Below are positions 17,527 to 26,371 of a DNA stretch of 64,000 nt, piece after piece. Every line of letters starts with the position of its first letter. The stretch's first letter is position 1. The translations under genes were made by a program, and so were the position numbers. This stretch comes from Paenibacillus pedocola. GTDB lineage: Bacteria; Bacillota; Bacilli; Paenibacillales; Paenibacillaceae. The stretch is from NCBI RefSeq assembly GCF_031599675.1, contig NZ_CP134223.1, positions 4,030,001-4,094,000 of the forward strand. The letters are read 5' to 3'. The notes under the pieces are model-generated. The model saw only the letters and a list, made by a program, of their open reading frames with translations, searched no databases and was not told where the DNA came from.

Positions 17527-17925
17527 TCAAGCCAGCTGGATGGCAAGACTGGGTGTGCCGCTGCTGACATCAATAAACAGCACATAATCAAGTCCATCCG
17601 TGCCTTTTAACATAAGCCCCGGCTGGGACACTGCACCAGTAGCATAGAATCTTATCTGCTGCAGGCTTGCGCCTCCGGCCGGCAGAACCGGCTGATTACT
17701 GGACCCTACACGATAGTTGGACCAGAGACTGCCTCCGGCATCTACATCTGCCCCTGTTACAAGACTATTAACGATAGTCTGATTGCCGTTAACCTGTAAA
17801 TCGCCCTGTATCGTTTCACTGCCGTTAACGTTCAGGTGCTGCTGTACCGTCTCGTTTCCGTTAACTTGAAGATCCTGCTGTATTGTTTGGTTGCCAGTAA
17901 CCAGTACATTGTCAAAGGTTGGCAA
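17527..17925 (-). CDS. Small 12-residue-repeat (fibre-like) protein
   Basis: A protein of about 132 residues that I do not recognise. After a short head (PTFDNVL) come four tandem 12-residue units: VTGNQTIQQDLQ, VNGNETVQQHLN, VNGSETIQGDLQ and VNGNQTIVNSLV. A small C-terminal domain follows, with YRVGSSNQPVLPAGGASLQ, GLMLKGTDGLDYVLFID and a hydrophobic end. Short V-x-G-x-x-T repeats of this kind resemble the shafts of beta-structured fibres in phage tails and spore or surface filaments. Many Thr, Ser and Asn residues could be glycosylation sites, which fits the glycosyltransferase and WbsX genes facing it. I prefer the TTG at 17925 (AAAGGG 9 bases upstream); an ATG at 17934 is too close to that site. 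There is no signal peptide. Confidence 0.6.
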   Translation of the reverse strand: MPTFDNVLVTGNQTIQQDLQVNGNETVQQHLNVNGSETIQGDLQVNGNQTIVNSLVTGADVDAGGSLWSNYRVGSSNQPVLPAGGASLQQIRFYATGAVSQPGLMLKGTDGLDYVLFIDVSSGTPSLAIQLA

Positions 17926-17954
17926 GGCTATCATCCCTTTCAATTGTGTTGCTA

Positions 17955-17963
17955 TAGTATATG
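17955..17963 (-). promoter_or_regulatory. Sigma-K-like -10 element of the repeat-protein gene
   Basis: On the minus strand CATATACTA matches the sigma-K -10 consensus CATAnnnTA and lies about 30 bases before the start codon. No clear -35 is seen. A direct repeat, TACTATAGC, occurs here and again 29 bases upstream (17951-17959 and 17980-17988). Confidence 0.35.
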
Positions 17964-18029
17964 TATCTTCTGGAAGATGGCTATAGTACAACCATCCAAG
18001 TTTACATTTATGGGATAGGAAAAGACACA

Positions 18030-18070
18030 ACAAAGAACCCGTCCTCCTCGTGGGAGAACAGGTTCTTTGT
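18030..18070 (-). terminator. Intrinsic terminator of the cysJ-cysI operon
   Basis: ACAAAGAACC (18030-18039) pairs with GGTTCTTTGT (18061-18070), with further pairing inside (CTCC with GGGAG). It begins 9 bases after the cysI stop codon. The following tract on the minus strand (TGTGTCTTTTC) is only moderately T-rich. Confidence 0.7.
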
Positions 18071-18079
18071 ATTATAGGA

Positions 18080-19804
18080 TTACTTGTGGAAATTCAGGCC
18101 TGAGGTAACAGCTTCTACGTATCCGCTGCGGATCACAAAATCCCCAAAATGCTCCCCGGTTCTGCGTTCCTTGGCATATCGCTGAATGATCGGCTCCAGC
18201 GTCTCCAGTATTTCCTGTTCACCGATATTCTCCTTATACAGCTTATTCAGCCGGTCGCCGGCAAAGCCGGCTCCCAGATACATATTGTATTTGCCCGGGG
18301 CTTTACCGATGAAGGAGATTTCACCGAGGGCCGGTCGTGCACAGCCATTCGGGCAGCCGGTCATCCGGATGACAATCTCCTCATCGCGCAGGCCTGCCTT
18401 GTCGATGATCAGCTCCAGCTTATCCAGCAGGACCGGAAGATACCGCTCTGCCTCTGCCATCGCGAGGCCGCAGGTCGGCAGGGCCACACAGGACATGGCA
18501 CTGCGCCGCAGAGCAGAATGATGCGCCCCGTCCGTCAGGCCATATTGCTGCGCGAGCTCGGCAATCCTGCGTTTCTTGGCACTGCTCACACCACCGATGA
18601 TCAGGTTCTGGTTCGGCGTAAGCCGGAAATCTCCGGTGTGAATCTTCGCAATCTCACGGAGCCCGGTCATCAGCGGATAACCTTCCTGATCCTGAATCCG
18701 GCCGCTCTGGATATAGAGGGTCAGATTCCATTTGCCGTCGTATCCTTTCACCCAGCCGTAACGGTCTCCGTTATGGTCGAAATGATACGCGCGTGCTGCT
18801 TCAAGCTCCCAGCCCAGCCGGTGATGCAGCTCGCCTCTGAACCAGTCCAGCCCGTGACGGTCAATTGTATATTTGAAGCGGGCATTCTTACGGACCGAGC
18901 GGTTGCCGTAGTCTCTCTGGATGGTCACGGTCTTCTCGGCCACATCAATCATCTGCTCCGGCCGGACGAAGCCGATTACCCGTCCAAGCTGAGGATATGT
19001 GTTCGTATCGCCATGTGTCATACCCATGCCTCCGCCTACGGAGACGTTGAAGCCGGCCAGCTTGCCGTCTTCCAGAATGGCGATGAAGCCCAGGTCCTGG
19101 GAGAATACATCGACATCGTTAGATGGCGGCACCGCCAGGCCAATCTTGAACTTACGGGGCAGGTAGACCGGTCCATAGATCGGCTCGACCTCTACATCTG
19201 CCTTGCTGTCCACAACCTTCTCTCCATCCAGCCAGATTTCGTGATAAGCCGGCGTCCGCGGGGCCAGGTGATCGCTAATTTTGCGGGCCCACTCATAGAC
19301 CTCCGTATGAACCTCCGACTGATACGGATTGGGGGAGCTCATTACGTTACGGTTGACATCCCCGCAAGCTGCGAGTGTAGTCATGAGTGTATCGTTAATG
19401 GTCTTGATCGTTTTTTTCAGATTCCATTTCAGCACACCGTGCATTTGAAAAGCCTGTCTTGTCGTCAGACGAAGCGTCCCGTTTCCGTATTTATGAGCCA
19501 GCTCATCCATCACCAGCCATTGTGCAGCCGTTGCCACTCCGCCAGGAGCTACAACCCGCAACATAAACTGATATGCCGGCTCCAGCTTGGAACGTTCGCG
19601 TTCGCTGCGCAGGTCCCGGTCATCCTGCATGTAGCTGCCATGGAATTTCAGCAGACGGTTGTCGTCCTCCGGCAGTCCGCCTGTGATCGGATTGCGCAGG
19701 GTTGCTTCGAGCGCACCGCGCAGGTAGTTGCTCTCCTGCTTGATATGTTCAACATCGCTTGGCGGCCCGCCGATCGGCTTCACCGCTGATTCATTATTTG
19801 CCAC
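18080..19804 (-). CDS. cysI: Sulfite reductase hemoprotein (beta) subunit
   Basis: A protein of 574 residues, full length for CysI, which reduces sulfite to sulfide with siroheme and a 4Fe-4S cluster in assimilatory sulfur metabolism. The cluster-binding cysteines are visible as [20 protein letters not shown] (C-x5-C) and [11 protein letters not shown] (C-x3-C). The N-terminal [13 protein letters not shown] block and the [10 protein letters not shown] segment are conserved siroheme/substrate-pocket landmarks. The GTG start at 19804 has AAGGAG about 10 bases upstream. It follows cysJ by 35 bases and a terminator hairpin closes the operon. I found no riboswitch before the operon. Confidence 0.97.
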   Translation of the reverse strand: MANNESAVKPIGGPPSDVEHIKQESNYLRGALEATLRNPITGGLPEDDNRLLKFHGSYMQDDRDLRSERERSKLEPAYQFMLRVVAPGGVATAAQWLVMDELAHKYGNGTLRLTTRQAFQMHGVLKWNLKKTIKTINDTLMTTLAACGDVNRNVMSSPNPYQSEVHTEVYEWARKISDHLAPRTPAYHEIWLDGEKVVDSKADVEVEPIYGPVYLPRKFKIGLAVPPSNDVDVFSQDLGFIAILEDGKLAGFNVSVGGGMGMTHGDTNTYPQLGRVIGFVRPEQMIDVAEKTVTIQRDYGNRSVRKNARFKYTIDRHGLDWFRGELHHRLGWELEAARAYHFDHNGDRYGWVKGYDGKWNLTLYIQSGRIQDQEGYPLMTGLREIAKIHTGDFRLTPNQNLIIGGVSSAKKRRIAELAQQYGLTDGAHHSALRRSAMSCVALPTCGLAMAEAERYLPVLLDKLELIIDKAGLRDEEIVIRMTGCPNGCARPALGEISFIGKAPGKYNMYLGAGFAGDRLNKLYKENIGEQEILETLEPIIQRYAKERRTGEHFGDFVIRSGYVEAVTSGLNFHK

Positions 19805-19839
19805 GATTGATCGTCTCCTTCCGCTTCCATCCGCTGCCC

Positions 19840-21708
19840 TTAATATACATCGCGCTGATAGCGCTGTTCTTGTTGCATGTTATCCAGATAGGCTGCAGCG
19901 TCACTAGGGCTTAATCCGCCTTCTTCCTGAATAACGGTAACCAGTGCCGCGTGGACATCATGGGCCATATGCTTCTCATCACCGCATACATATACATGTG
20001 CGCCTTCCTTCAGCCAGGCATACAGCTCCTTGCTGTGCTCAAGGATACGGTGCTGCACATATACCTTCTCTTCCGTATCGCGGGAGAACGCCACATCCAG
20101 CTTGTTCAGCACGCCGTCCTTCAGCATCCGCTGCCAATCCGTCTGGTAGAGGAAGTCGGTCACGAAATGGCGGTCGCCATAGAACAGCCAAGTCTTGCCG
20201 CCAGCGCCCTGCTCTTCCCGTTCCTCCAGGAAGGAACGGAAAGGTGCAACCCCTGTTCCCGGCCCGATCATAATCACCGGAACATCGGGATTCGCCGGAA
20301 GCTTGAAATTCGGATTACTCTGAATGTACACCGGCAGTGTATCGCCAGGCTGTACCCGTTCTGCGCAGTGCACCGAGCAGACGCCGTATCGTTCACGGCC
20401 ATGGGATTCATAACGTACCGCCCGAACCGCAAAATGAACCTCATCCGGATTGGCGTTAAAGCTGCTGGCAATCGAATACAGTCTTGCAGGCAGCTTGCGC
20501 AAAATGGTTACAAAGCTGCGGGCGGGAACCCCCCAAGGTGCAAAATCAACAATCAGATCAAGCAGGTCACGGCCATGGATATAGGCCTTCAGTTCTGCCG
20601 CAGCTTCCGGAACGAGCAAAGCATGCAGTCCTGCAGCAGCGGTCAGCTTCGCCGCCTGTTCCAGCAGCGGTTTCGTCAGTACGGTGATTTCGTAGTGGCG
20701 CAGCAGCGCTTCACGCAGCGTCCCCTCTTCACCTTTCTTATTTAACGGAACGGATTCGTCAGGATTCCACCCCATAGCGGCTATAATATCTGCCACCAGC
20801 TGCGGGTGGTTCTCAGGATAGACCCCAAGAGAATCGCCTGGTTCAAAGCTCAGATTGGAGCCGGCAAGCGACAGCTCGAGATGCCTTGTCTCGCGGTCGG
20901 AGCCGCGTCCGTTCAGATTCAGATTCTCCAGCACTTCTGCGTGGAAGGGATGATTGCGGGAGTATGGTGAAGCAGGTGCATCTGCTGTCTCAGCTGCCTC
21001 TACGGCTGCATCTGCGATCGCTGTCACATTCTGCGGGCCGTTCAGCGCGCTGATGACCTGCTCGAACCAGTCTGCAACCGCCTCATCATAATCCAGATCG
21101 CAATCGACACGCGGACTGAGCCGCTGGCCGCCCAGCTCTTCCAGCCGCTGATCGAAGTCTTTACCGGTCTGGCAGAAGAATTCATAGGAGGTGTCGCCCA
21201 GGGCAAGTACCGAGTAACGCAGCGATTCCAGCTGAGGCGCTCTTTTGCTGTACAGGAATTCATGGAAGGCCCGGGCATTGTCCGGCGGTTCACCTTCCCC
21301 ATGGGTGCTGGCCAGGATAAGCAGATTCTCGACTTTTTTGAGTGTATTTGTTTTGAAGGCGTTCATCGCCGCCACGGTTACCTGGAAGCCTTGCTCCTCT
21401 AGCTTGCGGGACAGGCTGGACGCCAGCCGCTGGCAGTTTCCGGTCTGGGAGCCGAACAGTATGGTCACCTCACGGGATAATTGGGGTGCTACCGCTGCAG
21501 AAGCAGCTGCTGCATTCTGAGAGGCTGCCGCAAGCACCGGCTGCTCACCGGCTGCCGGGACCAGGTTTGTAGTTCCCCGCAGAGACATTGCGGATAAGTA
21601 TCCGCCAAGCCAAATCTGCTGCGATTCCGTAAGTGTAGGCAGCAGCCGGTTCAGAAGTTCAACCTGGCTCTCGCTAAACGGGCTGTTCGTAACTTGTAGT
21701 TGCACCAA
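19840..21708 (-). CDS. cysJ: Sulfite reductase flavoprotein (alpha) subunit
   Basis: A protein of 622 residues that passes electrons from NADPH through FAD and FMN to CysI. After an N-terminal segment of about 60 residues comes the flavodoxin domain with FMN loop [13 protein letters not shown] near residue 85. The FAD-binding ferredoxin-reductase domain contains RLYSIASS near 410. The NADPH domain contains [17 protein letters not shown] near 485, and the end RYQRDVY is typical of CysJ. The TTG at 21708 has AAGGAG 9 bases upstream; a GTG three bases later is an alternative. It is the first gene of the cysJ-cysI unit. Confidence 0.96.
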   Translation of the reverse strand: MVQLQVTNSPFSESQVELLNRLLPTLTESQQIWLGGYLSAMSLRGTTNLVPAAGEQPVLAAASQNAAAASAAVAPQLSREVTILFGSQTGNCQRLASSLSRKLEEQGFQVTVAAMNAFKTNTLKKVENLLILASTHGEGEPPDNARAFHEFLYSKRAPQLESLRYSVLALGDTSYEFFCQTGKDFDQRLEELGGQRLSPRVDCDLDYDEAVADWFEQVISALNGPQNVTAIADAAVEAAETADAPASPYSRNHPFHAEVLENLNLNGRGSDRETRHLELSLAGSNLSFEPGDSLGVYPENHPQLVADIIAAMGWNPDESVPLNKKGEEGTLREALLRHYEITVLTKPLLEQAAKLTAAAGLHALLVPEAAAELKAYIHGRDLLDLIVDFAPWGVPARSFVTILRKLPARLYSIASSFNANPDEVHFAVRAVRYESHGRERYGVCSVHCAERVQPGDTLPVYIQSNPNFKLPANPDVPVIMIGPGTGVAPFRSFLEEREEQGAGGKTWLFYGDRHFVTDFLYQTDWQRMLKDGVLNKLDVAFSRDTEEKVYVQHRILEHSKELYAWLKEGAHVYVCGDEKHMAHDVHAALVTVIQEEGGLSPSDAAAYLDNMQQEQRYQRDVY

Positions 21709-21842
21709 TATCGACCTCTCCTTAGCAAAAAAATCTTCTACTCTATTAACATCATGAACTCAGGCTAACATAATTATAAGAAACCTTCAACGAGTTGCCG
21801 ATTCACTAAATTATGGCATTATAGGTATTTAATGAAATAAAA

Positions 21843-21893
21843 CGCAAAAAAGCCGCTTAAATCATAGTAAATAACTCCGATTTAAGCAGCTTC
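21843..21893 (-). terminator. Intrinsic terminator of lspA
   Basis: A 13-bp stem (AGCCGCTTAAATC with GATTTAAGCAGCT, one mismatch) spans about 21850-21892. On the minus strand it is followed by TTTTTTGCG. It lies 90 bases downstream of the lspA stop codon. Confidence 0.75.
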
Positions 21894-21982
21894 ATTACAT
21901 TTAATGATAACTTGCATTAGATAAAATGATATAAGAATTTTGTTGTTGACCTCTTTTTAAAGGGCACTCGCCTTGAAGGAGT

Positions 21983-22459
21983 TCAGTTTTGCTTGATTTG
22001 TTTTCTTTTGATCCTGCTGCTCTTCACTTGCCCGAGAATCAGATGAATGACAATCAGGATTCCACCGGCATTAATCGCCAGATCGGCCAGATTGAGAATG
22101 CCCCCGCCCTTCCCGAATACGAGAAAGTCCGTAACCTGATGAAACAATACACGGTCAATTCCGTTGCCGACAGCCCCTCCTACCAGAAAACCGCTGGCCG
22201 CTTCCAGGAGCGGACCCCGCAGCTCTCCTTTATGCCGGTAATAGAAGACCGCTGCGACAAATCCTGCGGCTACAATGGCAAAATATTGCCCGTACCCCTG
22301 AAAGGAGCTGAAGGCCGCTCCGCTGTTCTCATAATACGAAAATACCAGATGCCCTTCCCAGAAAGGAACAATCTCCCCAAGCCGCATATTCGACCGCACA
22401 ATCCACTTGGCAGCCTGGTCCGCCGCAACGACCAATACGGATATCAGATAAAATAGCAA
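21983..22459 (-). CDS. lspA: Lipoprotein signal peptidase (signal peptidase II)
   Basis: A membrane protein of 158 residues with four hydrophobic segments that cleaves the signal peptide of prolipoproteins at the modified cysteine. Family landmarks are VVAADQAAKW in the first segment, the YYENSGAAFS loop, GNGIDRVLFHQVTDFLVF with one catalytic Asp, and ILNLADLAINAG with the other. The TTG start at 22459 follows AGGGGGG by 8 bases. It is not in the usual lspA-rluD neighbourhood in this window and appears to be a single gene, so it could be an additional copy. Several lipoproteins in this window are substrates of this enzyme class. Confidence 0.93.
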   Translation of the reverse strand: MLFYLISVLVVAADQAAKWIVRSNMRLGEIVPFWEGHLVFSYYENSGAAFSSFQGYGQYFAIVAAGFVAAVFYYRHKGELRGPLLEAASGFLVGGAVGNGIDRVLFHQVTDFLVFGKGGGILNLADLAINAGGILIVIHLILGQVKSSRIKRKQIKQN

Positions 22460-22660
22460 AACCAGCGCCCCCCTGTATTAAGTGCATTTAATCCTGCTGC
22501 AGACCCCTGCTTCCCCCAGCTTATCACAGACTGGTGCCCGTTAGCATCATCGTCCTATTTCAGTGCTTCTGCACTTCTGTAGAACAGTCAATATGTTACA
22601 TCCAAAAGCTTACTGGTTAAACATTCTTAGATTACAAAGACCAACTGGAGGGGCTGCCGC

Positions 22661-23344
22661 ATGGAATACGGACTTATAACAATCAAATTGATTGCAGGTT
22701 TTATCGGGCTGTGGGCGATGACACGTCTGCTCGGTAAAAAGGAAATATCCGCCCTTACGCCCTTTGACTTCATTTCGGCGGTAATTCTGGGTGATCTTGT
22801 TGGGGATACTATATATGAAAAAGAGCACTCCGTGCTGATGCTGATTTTTACGCTGGCTGTCTGGACGTTATTGTCCGTTACTTTTGAAAAAATCACCCTC
22901 CATCTTCCCAAGCTCCGCAAGCCGCTGGAGGGCGAGCCTGAAGTCTTAATCCGTGACGGGAAGATCGATCTGCGTAAGCTGCGTAAAAACAACCTGGATT
23001 TCGAACAGCTGCGGATGATGTTGCGGGCCAAGGATACGTTCTCTGTCAGCGAGGTCGCTTACGCGATTTATGAGACGAACGGCTCACTCAGCATTCTCAA
23101 AAAAGCACAGCATGAACCGGCGACCCGTGAGGATCTGCTTGTGCCGGTTCCGGAGTCCACCCTGCCGCTAAGCATTATCGAAGACGGCATTGTGCAGCGC
23201 CAGACCCTCAGTAACCTGGGTCAGGATGATGCCTGGCTGGCCGGTGAGCTGCGCAAGCAGGGCTATAACGGACCGCAGTCTGTAGCCTACGCCGAAATCA
23301 CTGAAGAAGGTGAACTGGCCGTAATCTCATCTGTCTCGCACTAA
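22661..23344 (+). CDS. DUF421 (YetF-type) membrane protein
   Basis: A protein of 227 residues with about three N-terminal membrane segments and a cytoplasmic C-terminal half. The N-terminus has the conserved MTRLLGKKEISALTPFDFI and VILGDLVGDTIY; the soluble part begins with GEPEVLIRDGKID and contains NLDFEQLRMMLRAKDTFSVSE, the YetF/DUF421 core. The physiological role of the family is not firmly known, although some Bacillus members are spore germination-vesicle proteins. The ATG follows GGAGGGG. It diverges from lspA across a 200-base gap in which I see only a small hairpin (AGTGC with GCACT near 22560). Confidence 0.88.
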   Translation: MEYGLITIKLIAGFIGLWAMTRLLGKKEISALTPFDFISAVILGDLVGDTIYEKEHSVLMLIFTLAVWTLLSVTFEKITLHLPKLRKPLEGEPEVLIRDGKIDLRKLRKNNLDFEQLRMMLRAKDTFSVSEVAYAIYETNGSLSILKKAQHEPATREDLLVPVPESTLPLSIIEDGIVQRQTLSNLGQDDAWLAGELRKQGYNGPQSVAYAEITEEGELAVISSVSH

Positions 23345-23363
23345 TATCCGGCTATTAATGGCA

Positions 23364-23406
23364 TAAAAACAGAGCAGCGCCTCCCGTAATGGAAGGGCGC
23401 TGCTCT
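23364..23406 (-). terminator. Intrinsic terminator of the aldo/keto reductase gene
   Basis: AGAGCAGCGCC (23371-23381) pairs perfectly with GGCGCTGCTCT (23396-23406). On the minus strand it is followed by GTTTTTATG. The convergent DUF421 gene ends just before it, so it may act in both directions. Confidence 0.8.
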
Positions 23407-23448
23407 GCTGGTAATCATGCTTTATTCCGCCATAGCTTGCCGGGCAGA

Positions 23449-24423
23449 TTACCAGGCGTAGGCTTCAGGAGCCGGACGGCCCGGTCCCGGGAAAATCTCG
23501 CTGAGCTTCTTCAGCGTCTCTTCGTCCAGAACAATCTCCGTTACCCGCAGCGAATCCTCGAACTGCTGCATCGTTCTCGGCCCGATAATCGGGGCCGTAA
23601 CCGCCGGATTGGCCAGTACCCAGGCCAAAGCCACCTGATCCTCATGCTCGCCCAGTTCCTTGCACAGGGCAGAGAACTGCTCCAGCTGGCCGCGGTGCTG
23701 CTCCAGCTTAGCCGAGCGGGCGCTGCGCACGCCGGTCTTGGACAGCGCGTTGCGGCCCAGCAGCCCACCGGCAAGCGGACTCCATGGAATTACGCCGAGG
23801 CCCAGCTCCTGCGAAGCAGGCAGTACCTCAAGCTCCGGCGTCCGTTCAAGCAGGTTGTACAAATGCTGCTCGGAGACCAGGCCCAGGAAATGGCGGGCTT
23901 TCGCCTGTGCCTGGGCGGCAGCAATATGCCAGCCGGCAAAGTTGCTGGAACCGATATAACCCGCTTTGCCCTGAGCTACAGCAATCTCAAAAGCGCCCCA
24001 CAGCTCATCCCAGGATACATTGCGGTCGACATGGTGCATTTGATAGAGCTCAACATGATCAGTCTGCAGGCGCTTTAGCGATCCCTCAAGATGACGTCTG
24101 ATTTTATAAGCGGATAAGCCGGAACCGGAATTAGGCCCGTCATGCTCATCGAACATTTCGCCGTATACTTTGGTCGCAAGCACCACCTTCTCGCGCCGTC
24201 CGCCGCCCTGCTTAAACCAGCGGCCGATTATTTCTTCCGTCCAGCCGCGGCGCTCCTGGCCTCCGTAGACATTGGCTGTATCAAAAAAGTTAATTCCCGC
24301 ATCCAGCGCGGCATCCATAATCCGGAAAGCTTCCTTCTCTTCGGTTTCCGGGCCAAAATTCATCGTGCCGAGACAGAGCTGGCTGACCTTGAGGCCTGAT
24401 TTACCCAAATAACTGTACTTCAC
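23449..24423 (-). CDS. Aldo/keto reductase
   Basis: An NADPH-dependent oxidoreductase of 324 residues of the aldo/keto reductase superfamily. The catalytic tetrad can be placed: Asp and Tyr in FFDTANVYGG, Lys in LATKVYG and His in YQMHHVDR. The C-terminal cofactor segment is AVTAPIIGPRTMQQFEDSL. The GTG start at 24423 has AGGGAGG upstream. Members reduce assorted aldehydes and ketones, and the physiological substrate cannot be told. It is monocistronic, between its own terminator and that of selO. Confidence 0.93.
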   Translation of the reverse strand: MKYSYLGKSGLKVSQLCLGTMNFGPETEEKEAFRIMDAALDAGINFFDTANVYGGQERRGWTEEIIGRWFKQGGGRREKVVLATKVYGEMFDEHDGPNSGSGLSAYKIRRHLEGSLKRLQTDHVELYQMHHVDRNVSWDELWGAFEIAVAQGKAGYIGSSNFAGWHIAAAQAQAKARHFLGLVSEQHLYNLLERTPELEVLPASQELGLGVIPWSPLAGGLLGRNALSKTGVRSARSAKLEQHRGQLEQFSALCKELGEHEDQVALAWVLANPAVTAPIIGPRTMQQFEDSLRVTEIVLDEETLKKLSEIFPGPGRPAPEAYAW

Positions 24424-24543
24424 ACTTGTTTCCTCCCTTTAATCCCTGAATGGTTGTCCGCAATTCATTTTCACTATACCCCTTAGAGTCCACTATAAGG
24501 CAAGATTTTTTTCAGGCTCACAACTGCCCGATATACGATAATC

Positions 24544-24592
24544 AAAAAAAAGCCGCCTCAATCGGTGATCAAGATCACCTGAGGAACGGCTG
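24544..24592 (-). terminator. Intrinsic terminator of selO
   Basis: A long hairpin spans 24551-24591: AGCCG with CGGCT, CCTCA with TGAGG and GGTGATC with GATCACC. On the minus strand it is followed by seven T residues. Confidence 0.85.
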
Positions 24593-24624
24593 TTTTGTTC
24601 GTTTAGTTTCATCTGTTATCCAAA

Positions 24625-26100
24625 TCAGGTACCGCAAAATGTCCGGTAAGGACTGGAGCAGCTCTCAGGCAGTGTCGAGTATTCCTCCTGTTCTGGAGTG
24701 TACGCATAAGGGTTCGAAAGAACACTAAGCAGCCGCTCCATTACACTATAGTCTTCCCGTTCTACCGCAGCCTCCAGGGCCTCTTCTACCCGGTGATTGC
24801 GCGGGATCAGTGCTGGATTGCTGCTGCGCATCAGCAGGCGGGAGGACGCTTGAGATTCTTCCTGTCTGCTCAGCCTCGCCTCCCATAACTCCTTCCACTT
24901 CGCAAAATCCTCATTCCCGAACAGGACCGTATCTTCCGGTCTGCCCAAAGTTAAGGCACGGAAAGTATTGGTGTAGTCCGCCCGGTTCTTCTGCATCATC
25001 CCGAGAAGTCCGTCAATAAGTGATTCGTCCTGCTGTTCTTCGTTAAAGATGCCCAGCTTCGCCCTCATTCCCGTGAGCCAAATCCGGAGAACCCTCTCTG
25101 TGAAATCTGAAAGGGCATCCTCGGCCAGTTTGACAGCCTGCGGCTCATTGTCATGAAGCAGCGGCAGAAGAGCCTCAGCAAATCTCGCGAGATTCCAGGC
25201 GGCAATACGTGGCTGATTGCCATAGGCATAGCGGCCCTGAAGATCAATGGAACTAAATACTGTCTCCGGATCATAGGTATCCAAAAAGGCGCATGGGCCA
25301 TAATCTATGGTTTCTCCGCTGAGGGCCATGTTGTCGGTATTCATCACCCCGTGAACAAAGCCGACGAGCTGCCATCTGGCAATCAGCTCAGCCTGACGGT
25401 TAATCACTTCCTTGAGCAGGGAAAGATAACGGTCCACTCCACCCTCAGCTTCCGGGTAATGCCGTTGTAATGTGTAATCAGCCAGGGCTTGGAGATCTTG
25501 GGTATTCCCCCTTGCGGCGGCGTATTGAAAGGTACCGACACGAAGATGACTGGCAGCCACACGGGTAAGAACCGCACCTGGCTGCTCCGTTTCCCGGATG
25601 ACGGATTCACCGGTTGTGACTACCGCCAAACTGCGGGTCGTCGGAATGCCAAGCGCATGCATGGCTTCGCTGATGATGTATTCGCGGAGCATCGGCCCCA
25701 GTGCCGCCCGGCCATCGCCCCTCCGGCTGTATGGTGTTCTGCCTGAGCCTTTGAGCTGAATGTCAACGCGCACACCCGGCGGCGTAATCTGTTCCCCGAT
25801 CAATACTGCCCGGCCGTCACCTAACATGGTAAAATGCCCGAATTGATGCCCTGCATAAGCTTGAGCAAGAGGCACCGCACCTTCAGGAACCTCATTGCCT
25901 GCAAGAACCGCAACGCCGTCATTGCTTCGCAGTGCTGAATGGTTCAATCCCAGGGCTGCTGCTAAGTGCTCATTAAGAATGATCAGCTTCGGCAAGCGGA
26001 CTGGGGTTGGCTTGAGCTTTGAAAAGAATGATTCCGGCAGGCTGGCATAACTATTGTCTAAATTCCACCCAGCATCCCTTATTTCTATTTTCTCCGTCAT
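24625..26100 (-). CDS. selO: Protein adenylyltransferase SelO (UPF0061/YdiU)
   Basis: A protein of 491 residues of the SelO pseudokinase family, which transfers AMP from ATP to protein hydroxyls. The nucleotide-binding region is seen in [20 protein letters not shown] and the metal-binding Asp/Asn in [10 protein letters not shown], followed by [10 protein letters not shown]. The protein ends FCGT, with cysteine third from the end, the position of selenocysteine in the animal homologue. ATG 26100 follows AAAGGAG. It is a single gene with its own terminator. In other bacteria SelO is linked to redox and stress homeostasis. Confidence 0.95.
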   Translation of the reverse strand: MTEKIEIRDAGWNLDNSYASLPESFFSKLKPTPVRLPKLIILNEHLAAALGLNHSALRSNDGVAVLAGNEVPEGAVPLAQAYAGHQFGHFTMLGDGRAVLIGEQITPPGVRVDIQLKGSGRTPYSRRGDGRAALGPMLREYIISEAMHALGIPTTRSLAVVTTGESVIRETEQPGAVLTRVAASHLRVGTFQYAAARGNTQDLQALADYTLQRHYPEAEGGVDRYLSLLKEVINRQAELIARWQLVGFVHGVMNTDNMALSGETIDYGPCAFLDTYDPETVFSSIDLQGRYAYGNQPRIAAWNLARFAEALLPLLHDNEPQAVKLAEDALSDFTERVLRIWLTGMRAKLGIFNEEQQDESLIDGLLGMMQKNRADYTNTFRALTLGRPEDTVLFGNEDFAKWKELWEARLSRQEESQASSRLLMRSSNPALIPRNHRVEEALEAAVEREDYSVMERLLSVLSNPYAYTPEQEEYSTLPESCSSPYRTFCGT

Positions 26101-26313
26101 AAGGTCTCCTTTTTTTGCAACAGTTTTCCTTTTAGTGTATACTTCTGCTCCTGAATTATCCTCTTACCCGCTTACGGTGCCACGGGTTTGATTCATGAAT
26201 GGCGTTAGTATAAGCACCTTTAATACATCCTTAACCCATAATCAACTGGTTCCAATCTCGGCTGCAGGCCACCGCGGAATCCGCCTGAAATCATTTGGAT
26301 ATGTTCCTATACG

Positions 26314-26346
26314 ATAAAAAAACAAGCCCTGAAAACAGGACTTGTT
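26314..26346 (-). terminator. Intrinsic terminator of the signalling operon
   Basis: AACAAG-CCCTG (from 26321) pairs with CAGGA-CTTGTT (to 26346), with one mismatch and an AAAA loop. On the minus strand it is followed by TTTTTTAT. It lies 25 bases after the hybrid kinase stop codon. The rest of the 271-base gap up to selO shows no gene. Confidence 0.75.
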
Positions 26347-26371
26347 AGTATAAGGCCATCGTTATTCCCCG

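Noticed and set aside
18149..19789. Open frame of 546 residues on the plus strand, opposite cysI
   Set aside because: It lies wholly inside the well-supported cysI gene, has no ribosome binding site or recognisable motif, and arises from the codon bias of the real gene.
21709..21846. Riboswitch (SAM or similar) or CymR box before cysJ
   Set aside because: The region is AT-rich with short hexamers resembling -10 elements, but I see no riboswitch core and no convincing CymR dyad.
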